A model generated the notes under the pieces. It did not search any database and had not been told where the DNA came from. It was given only the letters and a program-made list of their open reading frames with translations. DNA of 64,000 nt from Myxococcus stipitatus DSM 14675 (GTDB taxonomy: Bacteria > Myxococcota > Myxococcia > Myxococcales > Myxococcaceae), in assembly GCF_000331735.1 (NCBI RefSeq), contig NC_020126.1:186001-250000 (forward strand), written 5' to 3'. Below, piece by piece: positions 1 through 8,095 of this stretch (position 1 is the first letter of the stretch; every line of letters starts with the position of its first letter). Both the position numbers and the translations under genes were made by a program.

Positions 1-1408
1 CAATCTCGTGCATCACCACGAAGGTGACGTAGTGCTCGATGCTCTCCTTGGGAGAGACCGTGGCGCTCCTCGCGGTGGGCATGAACTCGGAGAAGCGTTC
101 GAGCAGCTCGGGCGGACGCAGGACGCAAAGGGGATGGTGGGCCATGCCGGCCCAGGACACGCTCGTCACCGAGGGGGTGGACGGCGCGCTGGGGGGCGCG
201 GCCACGGCCCCGGTGCCGAACACCGCTTCCCCGGAGTCAATCCAGCCCGCGTTCATGTAGATGCTGGCGCCCCGAATCTCGCCGGTGTTGGGATTGGTGC
301 GCCAGTTGGCGAAGGCCGCGGAGAAGGTGGGGTTCGTGTCGAAGATGACGACGTTCTTGTCGTCGTCGGCGAAGCCCAGGCTGCTGTCTCCCACGAAGGC
401 CTCGAACACCGTGAAGCCGAAGGCCTGGTTCCAGTTCTCGACGCCGCGCTTCACCGCGCCCACTAGGTCGTACTGCTGGTAGCGCGGGAGGGCCTGCACC
501 GTGAGGATGGACGGGGTGATGTGCCACGCGATGGGCTTCATGCCCGGGTGGATGTTCCACTTCGCGGCCGTGGACTCCACCACGGAGGTGTCGGGGATGA
601 GGCGAGATTCGGAGGAGAAGTAGTGGTCCCGGTCGGGCATCGGGGTGGGGGTGAAGCCCGGCCCTTCCTGATAGCGGCGCAGGGCCATGCCCAGGGTGCC
701 GGAGAGGCGGTAGCTGTTGGTCTGGAGCGGGCCGTCGGTGGTGGACAGGAGGACCTGGTTCGCGGTGCCCGTGAAGACCTTCTCGTAGGTGACGCCATCC
801 TCGATGCGGCGGAAGCGCTGGGCGAACGCGAGCTCCTCTTCGAAGAGGAAGGTCGACTCCCAGCCGTCCCAGCTGAGCGCGTCGGACACCGGCGTGATGC
901 GGCTGGTGCCCGCGGTGGGGTCGATGAGGAGATACAGGTCGGCGCCGGGCAGGCGGTTGAAGCGATTGAAGTCGAAGATGATGGGATAGGCATCGACGAG
1001 GACGGTGGGGTCGAAGACGTCGCTGTTCTTCTTCCGGTCGTCCGCGTCGAGGACGAAGAGCTTCCCGTTCTGCTCCTTGAAGGTCACCACCCGCGTCCCC
1101 AGGCTCGTGGCCGCGCCCTGCTCGAGCCCGCCGGGGAAGGCCTGCTTCCAATAGGCGGAGAAGAACCAGCGCTGGCCCAGCTCGCTCTTGCGGATGGCCA
1201 GGTAGAAGGAGGTGCCGGAGGTGTCCACGACGCCGGAGAGTGCTTGTCTGAGTTTCTGGTGCTGCCCCGAGGGGGACTCCCGGGGAATGGCGACGAACGC
1301 CGCATCCAGGGCGACGGAAGGGGAGCCTTCAGGCTCGTCACGAGAGCCGGACTCGCCGCAGCCGACGACAGCCAGCAGCAGCAGGAGAGGGAGATGCGGT
1401 TTGGGCAT
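1..1408 (-). CDS. Zinc-dependent metalloprotease lipoprotein (DUF5117/DUF4953-like), C-terminus cut by window edge
   Basis: About 469 residues are visible and the frame runs off the left edge. The ATG at 1408 follows a GGAGG Shine-Dalgarno. The N-terminus (MPKPHLPLLLLLAVVGCG) is a lipoprotein signal with the lipid-accepting cysteine in VGC. The body resembles the DUF5117/DUF4953 zinc metalloproteases: a segment near residues 330-350 reads like 'GVENWNQAFGF', and the last readable residues are HYVTFVVMHEI, the start of an HEIGH-type HEXXH site. The catalytic half therefore lies just outside the window. It is probably anchored to a membrane facing the periplasm or the outside. The family is assigned from motif order. 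Substrate is unknown. Confidence 0.7.
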   Translation of the reverse strand, partial: MPKPHLPLLLLLAVVGCGESGSRDEPEGSPSVALDAAFVAIPRESPSGQHQKLRQALSGVVDTSGTSFYLAIRKSELGQRWFFSAYWKQAFPGGLEQGAATSLGTRVVTFKEQNGKLFVLDADDRKKNSDVFDPTVLVDAYPIIFDFNRFNRLPGADLYLLIDPTAGTSRITPVSDALSWDGWESTFLFEEELAFAQRFRRIEDGVTYEKVFTGTANQVLLSTTDGPLQTNSYRLSGTLGMALRRYQEGPGFTPTPMPDRDHYFSSESRLIPDTSVVESTAAKWNIHPGMKPIAWHITPSILTVQALPRYQQYDLVGAVKRGVENWNQAFGFTVFEAFVGDSSLGFADDDKNVVIFDTNPTFSAAFANWRTNPNTGEIRGASIYMNAGWIDSGEAVFGTGAVAAPPSAPSTPSVTSVSWAGMAHHPLCVLRPPELLERFSEFMPTARSATVSPKESIEHYVTFVVMHEI

Positions 1409-1572
1409 ACATACCTCCAGGAGCGTCACGAAGGGCTCGTGAGGTCCAGTCGGGTTACGGCTCGAGCGGTGAAGGCAGTTACAGGCCGCCTGTCGGGATG
1501 CGAAGTGCTGCCCGGAATGACAGGACTTTTTGGGGGGAGAAGGCCTTTGGTGCCTTCCTGGAGGGTTGGCGC

Positions 1573-2298
1573 TCAGACGCCCGCGTACCACTCGTAGCCG
1601 CGCTCCTCCCAATAACCACTGGTGGGCTCGGTGAGGAAGTTCACCTCGGTGAGGTACTTCACCATCTTGTAACCCAGTTTCACCGCGGAGTAGAGGCGCA
1701 GCGGCGCGCCGTGCTCGGGCGGGAGCGGCTGTCCGTTCATTCCGTAGGCCAGGAGTGTCTGGGGGTGGAAGGCGCTGGGGCGGTCCCAGGAGGACCAGTA
1801 GCCCGAGTCGAAGGAGCGCAGCTCCACGTAGGAGGCCGCCGGGTCCGCGCCCACGTGCTCAGCGAGGTCTCGCAGGCGCACGCCGTGCCAGGACGCCACG
1901 GCGCTCCAGCCTTCCACGCAGTGGTGGCGGAGGCGGTACTGCGTGCCAGGCAGCCGCTGGAGCTCCGCCAGCGTCAACGTCGCGGGCCGGGCCACCAGGC
2001 CCCCCACCCGCAGCGTCCAACCCGGGGGCGCGCGCGGCACCGTGTCGGAGATGAAGTACTGAGGGAAGGCGCCCGGTGGCGTGGTCTCCTCCGGGGGCAG
2101 CTCGGGCGCGAGCTGGTTCTCGTCGAAGAGCGCGGCCTGGAGCCGGGCGTTGACGCGCTCCATGGCGCCCAGGAAGCCGGCGCGGGGGCGGGCGCTGTCG
2201 CACGCGGAGGTGAGCAGGGTCGTCCCGGCTCCGAGCAGGGCCGTGCGCCGGGTGAGCAGCCGAGGACGCGGTGCGGGGATGAGTCGTCTAGTGGACAT
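1573..2298 (-). CDS. Molybdopterin-dependent oxidoreductase, sulfite-oxidase/MsrP-like catalytic subunit
   Basis: This 241-residue protein has a twin-arginine-like N-terminus (LTRRTALLG) followed by a hydrophobic stretch and LTSAC, so it is probably exported folded by Tat and may be lipidated. The core matches the sulfite oxidase/MsrP fold: C127 in HHCVEGWSAVASWHG is the expected molybdenum-ligating cysteine, and GAPLRLYSAVKLGYKMVKYL is typical of the family's C-terminal half. It overlaps the cytochrome b gene upstream by 11 bp, so the two are probably translated together and work as a membrane-linked redox pair. Whether it reduces methionine sulfoxide or oxidises another substrate cannot be told from sequence. 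Confidence 0.85.
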   Translation of the reverse strand: MSTRRLIPAPRPRLLTRRTALLGAGTTLLTSACDSARPRAGFLGAMERVNARLQAALFDENQLAPELPPEETTPPGAFPQYFISDTVPRAPPGWTLRVGGLVARPATLTLAELQRLPGTQYRLRHHCVEGWSAVASWHGVRLRDLAEHVGADPAASYVELRSFDSGYWSSWDRPSAFHPQTLLAYGMNGQPLPPEHGAPLRLYSAVKLGYKMVKYLTEVNFLTEPTSGYWEERGYEWYAGV

Positions 2299-2968
2299 CG
2301 GGTCTCCTCCCGCCGGTCACCATCTCCCTCAGCGAGCGGGGATGCAGGAGCACCATGACGACGTGGCCCACCGTGAAGAGGCCCAGCAGCGCGAGCGTGA
2401 GCAGGTGGAGGGCCCGCGCGACGTCGTAGCCGCCGAGCACGGAGGTGAGCGCGCCGAGCTGCACGGGCTTGTAGAGCGCGAGGCCGGAGAGGACGGCGAG
2501 GATGCCCAGGAGCAGCGCGGTGGTGTACGCCAGCCGTTGCAGGCCGTTGTAGAGCTCCTGCGTGGGGGGCTGCTTTCGCAGGCGCAGGTAGAAGGCGAGG
2601 GTGCTCGCGGCGTTGCGCGTATCGCGGCGCGGGAAGAAGAGACGGCGGCGCCACTCACCGCTGAAGGCGAGGTAGAGCAGGTACGCGAGGCCGTTGAGCG
2701 CGAGGAAGCCGCCGAACGCGAAGTGCCATTGTCGCGCGCCCGCGAGCCAGTCCCCGAGCCGGGCCCATTCAGGGGGTATCCCTCCTTGAAAGGGATACGC
2801 GCCATAGGGACGGCCTTGCGGGCCGAGCATGGGATAGGCGGCGAGGATTTGCAGGCCGCTGCCCGCCATGATGACGAGCAGCGGCACGTTGACCCAGTGA
2901 GCCAAACGAATGGGCCAGGGCTGTGGGCGACGTGTTGGAGGGGCTCGCACGGCGCGGCAGGAGAGCAT
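2288..2968 (-). CDS. Cytochrome b561-type membrane subunit
   Basis: The protein has 226 residues and four hydrophobic segments. Histidines suited to haem ligation lie in RLAHW, QWHFAFGG, ARALHLL and TVGHVVMV. The ATG at 2968 was chosen because the open frame continues far upstream without homology and the membrane protein begins just after it. The family passes electrons between the quinone pool and a periplasmic partner. The stop overlaps the start of the molybdopterin subunit by 11 bp, so that enzyme is the likely partner. The gene diverges from the unknown gene at 3197. Confidence 0.8.
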   Translation of the reverse strand: MLSCRAVRAPPTRRPQPWPIRLAHWVNVPLLVIMAGSGLQILAAYPMLGPQGRPYGAYPFQGGIPPEWARLGDWLAGARQWHFAFGGFLALNGLAYLLYLAFSGEWRRRLFFPRRDTRNAASTLAFYLRLRKQPPTQELYNGLQRLAYTTALLLGILAVLSGLALYKPVQLGALTSVLGGYDVARALHLLTLALLGLFTVGHVVMVLLHPRSLREMVTGGRRPDVH

Positions 2969-3001
2969 CGCGGGGGCTCCCGAGGGGGACTCACTCGCGG
3001 G

Positions 3002-3050
3002 CCTGCACGATAGGTAACCGGTTCGCGAGGGGGTGTCGCCCGTTCGACGG
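3002..3050 (+). repeat. Dispersed 49-bp element, copy 1 (possible promoter)
   Basis: This segment matches 4316-4364 with no gaps. Shared blocks are GATAGG(T/C)AACC at 3009, TGTCG 25 bp later and TCGACG 35 bp after the first block; all offsets are identical in both copies. It lies about 190 bp before the ATG at 3197. AACC followed 14 bp later by TGTCG resembles an ECF-sigma -35/-10 pair. That reading is inference. Confidence 0.5.
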
Positions 3051-3196
3051 GGAAGTGGCGTTCCGGACGTACGAGGTTGCGTCCCCTGGGAACGCATCCG
3101 TTTCCGCTCCCACGACACGCCTCGGGAGGACACGGTCCGCGTCTGTCTTGGACCTCGCATTGCATTGCCCTCCTGCCCAGTCGGAGGGATGGCCCC

Positions 3197-4156
3197 ATGC
3201 ACGGACTCAACAAGAGGTTCAAGGCAGACCCGCTCGCCTTCTTGAATCGGCTCATCATGGTCACGCTGCCGGCCCAGCCCTGTCCGACGTGTCACTGCGT
3301 GATGGACCTGGGACAAGGGCGCTGGGCGGCCAGCAACCCCTATGCGCGCCCCGAGCCGATGGTGCTCAAGTTCGACCTCATCGCGGGCGCGTACGGCGGC
3401 AACATCCTGGCGGGACAGTCCTTCGACCAGGCCTTGGGCGCGGCGGCCCCCGCGGGGCTGGCCTTCGACAACCCCGCGGCGAACTACGCGGCGCTGCAGG
3501 TGCTGAAGGTCGGGCTCGCGCGCGTCGCGAATCCCGTGGGTCGGCTGACGAACGAGTACAGCGCGTACTGGCTTCCGTGGGCGACCGCTGGAGCGAACGA
3601 GCTCCACCTGAACGATGTGAACGTCCGCTTCTTCTTCACGGCGATGTTCAGCGGCTGCACGTTCAGCGTCGCCACGCCCGCGGGCGCCGCGGGGGCGGCC
3701 AACGTCTGGGTGACGCACATCGCCTGGGACCCTGGGCTCAACGCCCATGCGAACTGGGGCGGGGCTCCCCTCGCGGGCGCCTCCATCGACGCCCGGAGGC
3801 TCAGCGCGGAGCGCGCCTTCTATACGACGCGCATGGGGGCGGGCACGTTCGTGCGCTCGGTGGCGCTGCGGCCTGATCCACTGCCGGCCTTCGGTGGTGT
3901 GGTGGCCCCGGTCCCAGCGCCTCCCCTCACGGCGCTCGGCGGCCCGCTCCCCGTGGGGCACAGCCGGCTGAGCTACGGCGACAACCCGCTGCTCGCACCG
4001 AACCCAGGCATCGCCTTCATCGCGGGGTGGCGAGACAACCATCACAACTGGCACTTCGCGGTGCAGAAGCACCCCGGGGGATTCAACGCGCTGGGCGCGC
4101 CGCTCCAGCGCGGCCCGAACACCATCATGCCGCAGGGTGTGCAGCAGTTCGTTTGA
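3197..4156 (+). CDS. Hypothetical protein
   Basis: This 319-residue protein matches no family I recognise. The ATG at 3197 is preceded by GGAGGG with 8 bp spacing; the frame is open upstream but the extra residues look non-coding. There is no clear signal peptide or membrane helix. Visible features are a CPTCHC cluster near residue 30, a central stretch rich in Gly, Ala and Asn, and a C-terminal segment reading WRDNHHNWHFAVQKHPGGF. The paired cysteines and histidines could bind a metal, but nothing proves it. The same 49-bp element precedes this gene and the next plus-strand gene, which suggests shared control. Confidence 0.6.
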   Translation: MHGLNKRFKADPLAFLNRLIMVTLPAQPCPTCHCVMDLGQGRWAASNPYARPEPMVLKFDLIAGAYGGNILAGQSFDQALGAAAPAGLAFDNPAANYAALQVLKVGLARVANPVGRLTNEYSAYWLPWATAGANELHLNDVNVRFFFTAMFSGCTFSVATPAGAAGAANVWVTHIAWDPGLNAHANWGGAPLAGASIDARRLSAERAFYTTRMGAGTFVRSVALRPDPLPAFGGVVAPVPAPPLTALGGPLPVGHSRLSYGDNPLLAPNPGIAFIAGWRDNHHNWHFAVQKHPGGFNALGAPLQRGPNTIMPQGVQQFV

Positions 4157-4315
4157 GAGGGACGGTGCGGGAGCCCGAGCGCCGTGTGCCGACGCGCACC
4201 CTGGCGCCCAGGGGGCGACAGGCGGCGAGGATGTGCGGGAGCCTCGCGCGCGGCGGACACTCGATGGGACCTGGGTTGTGTGAGACGTGTCCCCGAGGCG
4301 CTCCTGGTGCGAGGC

Positions 4316-4364
4316 CCTGCTCGATAGGCAACCCCTTTGGAGGAGGGTGTCGTCCGCTCGACGC
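4316..4364 (+). repeat. Dispersed 49-bp element, copy 2
   Basis: This is the second copy of the element at 3002-3050, with the GATAGG(T/C)AACC, TGTCG and TCGACG blocks at identical offsets. It sits in the 326-bp gap 4157-4482, 160 bp before the lipoprotein ATG at 4483. I see no other gene or structured RNA in that gap. Confidence 0.5.
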
Positions 4365-4482
4365 GAAGAGTGTCGTCTGGGGAGAGCTGCCTCGTGGGGG
4401 GCCTGCCCCGTTGTTTGGGTGACGAGCCGGTTACCGCTATCGTTCAGGTTCTCCCCAGGGATATCGCCGAGAGGACGTCATC

Positions 4483-7098
4483 ATGAATCGAGCGAACGCG
4501 AGGTGTCTGGCCCTGTTCGCCAGCGCGCTCCTGCTGACCGCGGGGTGTGGGCTGCCAGACTCGCCGGATGTTCGCGCGGAGCCTGTCGGCTCGGCGCTCG
4601 TGGTGGCGGTGCTTCCGCGCTCGTTGCCTCCGGGCGAGGTGAAACGTGTGGAGGTCTCCGTCACGCCCGCACAGGGCGGGGCTGTCTCCGCGGATTTGTC
4701 GGCGGTGCCAGACCGAGACGCCTTGTGGCGCGGGCTGGTGGGTGGCGTCCACTCGGGGGCGTCGGCCCAGGTGGACTTGCGCATGCTGGGGGCGTCGGAT
4801 GCGGTGCTGGGGCAGGTGAGCGTCAAGGAGGTGGAACTGCTGAGGCACCAGCCCGCGTTCCTCGTGCTCGCGCCGCAGCTCTCCGGCACCTCGAGGGCCA
4901 ACACCGCGCCCATGATTGATGCCGTGGTGGGCGCTCAAGCGACGGTGGCGCCGCAGCGCAGGATGACGCTGCGCGCGCTGGCCCGCCCCTCCGAGCAGTC
5001 GGAGACGCTCACGTACGCGTGGCACGCGACGGGGGGCTTCTTTGAAAGGGAGACGTCGGCGGAAGCGGTGTGGACGTCCCCGGTCTCTCGGGGCTCGGTG
5101 CGGATGCGGGTGGATGTGACGGGGAGCCGTGGCGCGGTGGCCTCGCTCGAGTTCTTCGTGGAGGTGGGGCAGGGTGGGGAGCTGGGCCTGGAGCGGGAGG
5201 CCTCGCTCAACCGCACGCCCGTGTTGATGGAGCTGGCCGTCAACCCTGTCGCGGATGCCCGCGTCGGTGCTCCCGTTCAGCTCCAGGCCGCCGGGGTGGA
5301 TGACGACGGTGACGTGCTCACCTACGCGTGGTCTTCGACCTGCCAGGGGACGTTCCGGGATGCGAGCGCGGCGGTCACCCAGTTCACTCCGAGCGCCCTG
5401 CCCACGGGTGCCTGCAACAACTGCGAGCTCACCGTGAAGGTGAGTGATGGAAAGGGGCTGCCACGTGAGCGCAAGACGGGCTTGTGCGTGCGGAGTCCCT
5501 TGGCTCCCATCATCAGCTCCCTGACGCCGTCGGCGACGGATACGACGGCGGGCGTGCCGGTGTGGTTGGCGGCCACGGCGAGGGACCCGCAGGGCGAGCC
5601 ACTCACGTTCACCTGGTCCGCGAACACGGGCCTGTTGGGCCACGCGACGCGCGCGGGGGGCTCGGGTGAGGCGGACTGGGTGGCGCTGTCATGCCTCCCG
5701 GTGGATGCGGTGCCGACCATCTCGCTGACGGTGACGAACACCTCGGGGCTGTCCGCGTCGCGGACGGTCTCGGTGGATTGGACGGGGCCTCGGTGTGGCG
5801 AGTTCGCGCCGTGCGAAGCGACGCTGGGGGCGTCGGCGGTGTCGCTGACGAACGACTGCACCACGGAGCAGTCACTGTGGATTCCGGATGGGTACACGCT
5901 GGATGGCGCGAGGCATGTGCTCACGGCGGTGGACCCGCGCGGCGGCCGCTTCCTGGGGGCGGTGCTGCGCAATCGGGGCGCCACGGCGCACGTGCGCGAT
6001 GTGACGGTGACGGCGCGAGGGCTCTCGGAGCAGGTCTGTGACGACGTCACGACGCGGCTGCGTGGGGTCCTGTTCGACGGCGCGAGCGGCTCCATCGTCG
6101 ACAGCCGGGTGCTGGACCTGAGCCAGTTGGACGGTGAGGGCGCCTGTCAGGAGGGCGTGGGCATCGAGGTGCGCAACGCGCTGACCGCGACGTCGGAGAC
6201 GCACGTGGAGGTGCGTGGCAATCTCGTGGCGCGCTACCAGAAGGCGGGCATCGTCGGCTCGGGCCGGGTGAAGCTGAGCGTGGAGGACAACCGCGTGGAG
6301 GGAGGGGGGCCGGTGCCCTTCATCGCGCGCAATGGCATCCAGTTCAGCAATGGCGCCACGGGGCAGGCCACGAAGAACCGGGTGGAGGGCAATGCCTACT
6401 CGGGTGGGGGCACCACGGCCGCGGGCATCCTGGTGGCGGGCGGGGACTACTACCGGATGGCGCTGTGCGAGGACATCGACCTCTTCGAGAACACTCTGGT
6501 GAAGAACGACATCGGCATCAACGTGTCGCAGGCGGATGGAGATGGGAATGGCCCGCCCGTGCCGACGGGGCTGCGCATCCAGCGGAACATGGTGGAGCAC
6601 GCGGGGTGGCCGGAGCCGTACGCCGGCAAGCTCTTCGTGGGCATCTGGGACTTGGGCGGCGCGAACGTCATCAGCCAGAACCGCGTGAGTGGCGCCTGGT
6701 ATGAGCGCGCGACCAAGCCCGACGAAACGTTCGACATCATCGTGGAGGCGGGAGCGGCGTCCCAGATTGCGTTCCTCACGCCGGCGCGGACGGTGGGCGT
6801 GGGGCAGTGCTCGGAGTCGCTGGTGGTGCAGAGCCAGGACGCGAGGGGGAACCTGACCGCGCTGGGCGCGCCGTCGCTGGTGCTGGAGGTGGTCGGGAGC
6901 GCGGCGCCGGGCTCGGTGCTCTACGCGGATGCGGCCTGCACGCAGGAGCTGCCCCGGGCGGCGACCGGGTGGGAGCTGGTGCTGGAGAAGCCGCAGCAGG
7001 AGGCCGCGTACTACTTCAAGGCCCCGAGGACCGGAGAGCTGACCTTCAAGGCGAAGGGGGACGGACTCGAGGGGACGCAGGTCCACGTCGTGCGGTGA
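4483..7098 (+). CDS. Large lipoprotein with Ig-like domains and a right-handed beta-helix
   Basis: The 871-residue product starts with a lipoprotein signal (ALFASALLLTAGCG). A GAGAGGA Shine-Dalgarno precedes the ATG. Residues of roughly 130-440 form three Ig/PKD-like modules, each marked by 'LTYAW' or 'LTFTW' strands. After a cysteine-containing linker, about residues 470-760 contain NxV/ENRVEG-type parallel beta-helix coils (for example VEDNRVEGGG and IQRNMVEH). A last beta domain follows. This layout is typical of surface adhesins or polysaccharide-binding proteins, but no catalytic residues are evident. It ends 9 bp before the convergent methyltransferase gene. Confidence 0.75.
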   Translation: MNRANARCLALFASALLLTAGCGLPDSPDVRAEPVGSALVVAVLPRSLPPGEVKRVEVSVTPAQGGAVSADLSAVPDRDALWRGLVGGVHSGASAQVDLRMLGASDAVLGQVSVKEVELLRHQPAFLVLAPQLSGTSRANTAPMIDAVVGAQATVAPQRRMTLRALARPSEQSETLTYAWHATGGFFERETSAEAVWTSPVSRGSVRMRVDVTGSRGAVASLEFFVEVGQGGELGLEREASLNRTPVLMELAVNPVADARVGAPVQLQAAGVDDDGDVLTYAWSSTCQGTFRDASAAVTQFTPSALPTGACNNCELTVKVSDGKGLPRERKTGLCVRSPLAPIISSLTPSATDTTAGVPVWLAATARDPQGEPLTFTWSANTGLLGHATRAGGSGEADWVALSCLPVDAVPTISLTVTNTSGLSASRTVSVDWTGPRCGEFAPCEATLGASAVSLTNDCTTEQSLWIPDGYTLDGARHVLTAVDPRGGRFLGAVLRNRGATAHVRDVTVTARGLSEQVCDDVTTRLRGVLFDGASGSIVDSRVLDLSQLDGEGACQEGVGIEVRNALTATSETHVEVRGNLVARYQKAGIVGSGRVKLSVEDNRVEGGGPVPFIARNGIQFSNGATGQATKNRVEGNAYSGGGTTAAGILVAGGDYYRMALCEDIDLFENTLVKNDIGINVSQADGDGNGPPVPTGLRIQRNMVEHAGWPEPYAGKLFVGIWDLGGANVISQNRVSGAWYERATKPDETFDIIVEAGAASQIAFLTPARTVGVGQCSESLVVQSQDARGNLTALGAPSLVLEVVGSAAPGSVLYADAACTQELPRAATGWELVLEKPQQEAAYYFKAPRTGELTFKAKGDGLEGTQVHVVR

Positions 7099-7107
7099 CG
7101 CGCGGGC

Positions 7108-7935
7108 TCACGGACGGGTGGCGGTCACCTGGCGCATGCTCCAGCGGAAGGGGAGCGTGCCGTCCGCGAGCCGCAGCGGCTCCACGGCGCGAAGGAAGTC
7201 CGCCTCGAGCGCGTCGCGCGCCGACTCGGAGAGCCGGTCGGCGTCGTAGGTCCGCGTGAGGGAGTCCCACACGAGCTCCGGGGGGCCGTCGCCCTGGACC
7301 TCGAGGTTCTGGATGTGGAGCTCCGTGAAGTCGCGGAACAGCTCCGCCAGTCCCTCGGAGGTGCGGACGCGCGGGTCTCCCAGGGGGAGGGGCGCGTTCG
7401 GCGTCGTCGCGAGGACGGGCCTCAGCAGGCGCAGGTATTGGTCGAACGCCTCGTTCCGGAGGGGGCCTCCGCCGATGACCATGGACACGCGTCCGGTGGG
7501 CTTCAGCACGCGGCGAAGCTCGGAGAGCACGGTCTCCACGTCGTCCATCAGCATGAACGCGAGGTGGCTCAGCACGAGGTCGACGCTGGCCTCCGGGTAG
7601 GGGAGCGACTGGGCCCGGCCGTGCGTCAGCGTGGCGGCGTCCTTCAGCCGCGTCCGCGCCGCCGCCAGCTCGTGTTCGCTCAGGTCGATGCCCAACAGCG
7701 AGAGGCCGCGCTGGTGGCGTCGAGCGAGCAGCTCCAGGAGATGACCGTCGCCACAGGCGAGGTCGAGCACCACCAGGGGCGCTTCACCCCGAGGCACCTC
7801 TGACTCCAGGAGCGAGTAACTGGAGGGGTGTCCTTCGCCGTTCCTCCACACCGGGGCGCCGCCGAACTCGCGCGACGTGACTCCGGGGAGACGGCGGTGG
7901 AAGTCGCGCAGATAGGTTTCGGCGGGGGAGGACAT
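7108..7935 (-). CDS. Class I SAM-dependent methyltransferase
   Basis: This 275-residue protein has the class I methyltransferase signature. Motif I is VVLDLACGDGHLLELLA near residues 55-70, followed by an acidic residue after strand 2 in LLGIDLSEHELAAAR, motif II around SVDLVLSHLAFMLM, and 'LRRVLKPTGRVSMVIGGG' further on. It should bind S-adenosylmethionine and methylate a small molecule, since there is no RNA- or protein-binding extension. The substrate is unknown. The gene stands alone, convergent with the beta-helix lipoprotein gene and divergent from the TIGR02996 gene. Confidence 0.85.
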   Translation of the reverse strand: MSSPAETYLRDFHRRLPGVTSREFGGAPVWRNGEGHPSSYSLLESEVPRGEAPLVVLDLACGDGHLLELLARRHQRGLSLLGIDLSEHELAAARTRLKDAATLTHGRAQSLPYPEASVDLVLSHLAFMLMDDVETVLSELRRVLKPTGRVSMVIGGGPLRNEAFDQYLRLLRPVLATTPNAPLPLGDPRVRTSEGLAELFRDFTELHIQNLEVQGDGPPELVWDSLTRTYDADRLSESARDALEADFLRAVEPLRLADGTLPFRWSMRQVTATRP

Positions 7936-8095
7936 CCGGGAGTCACGCCTCGTTCCGTGCGGTCTCGCGCGGCTTCGCTGTCTGGAGTTGATTCGAGTGT
8001 TGGATTCATCCGCCGTTTTGTCAAGTCAGTAGTTGATTGATGAGTTGTTATTGAAGTCGGATTGCGACAGGGGAGGGCGCGGGTATGTTGGGGGG

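Noticed and set aside
2969-4072. Upstream extension of the cytochrome b frame to 4072 (594 codons in all)
   Set aside because: The extra part is antisense to the gene at 3197 and lacks protein-like composition; the membrane protein is complete from 2968.
4316-4364. The repeated 49-bp element as a riboswitch (c-di-GMP type)
   Set aside because: The conserved GEMM core is absent, and the possible hairpin CCG-TTCGA-CGG of copy 1 is not kept in copy 2 by compensating changes.
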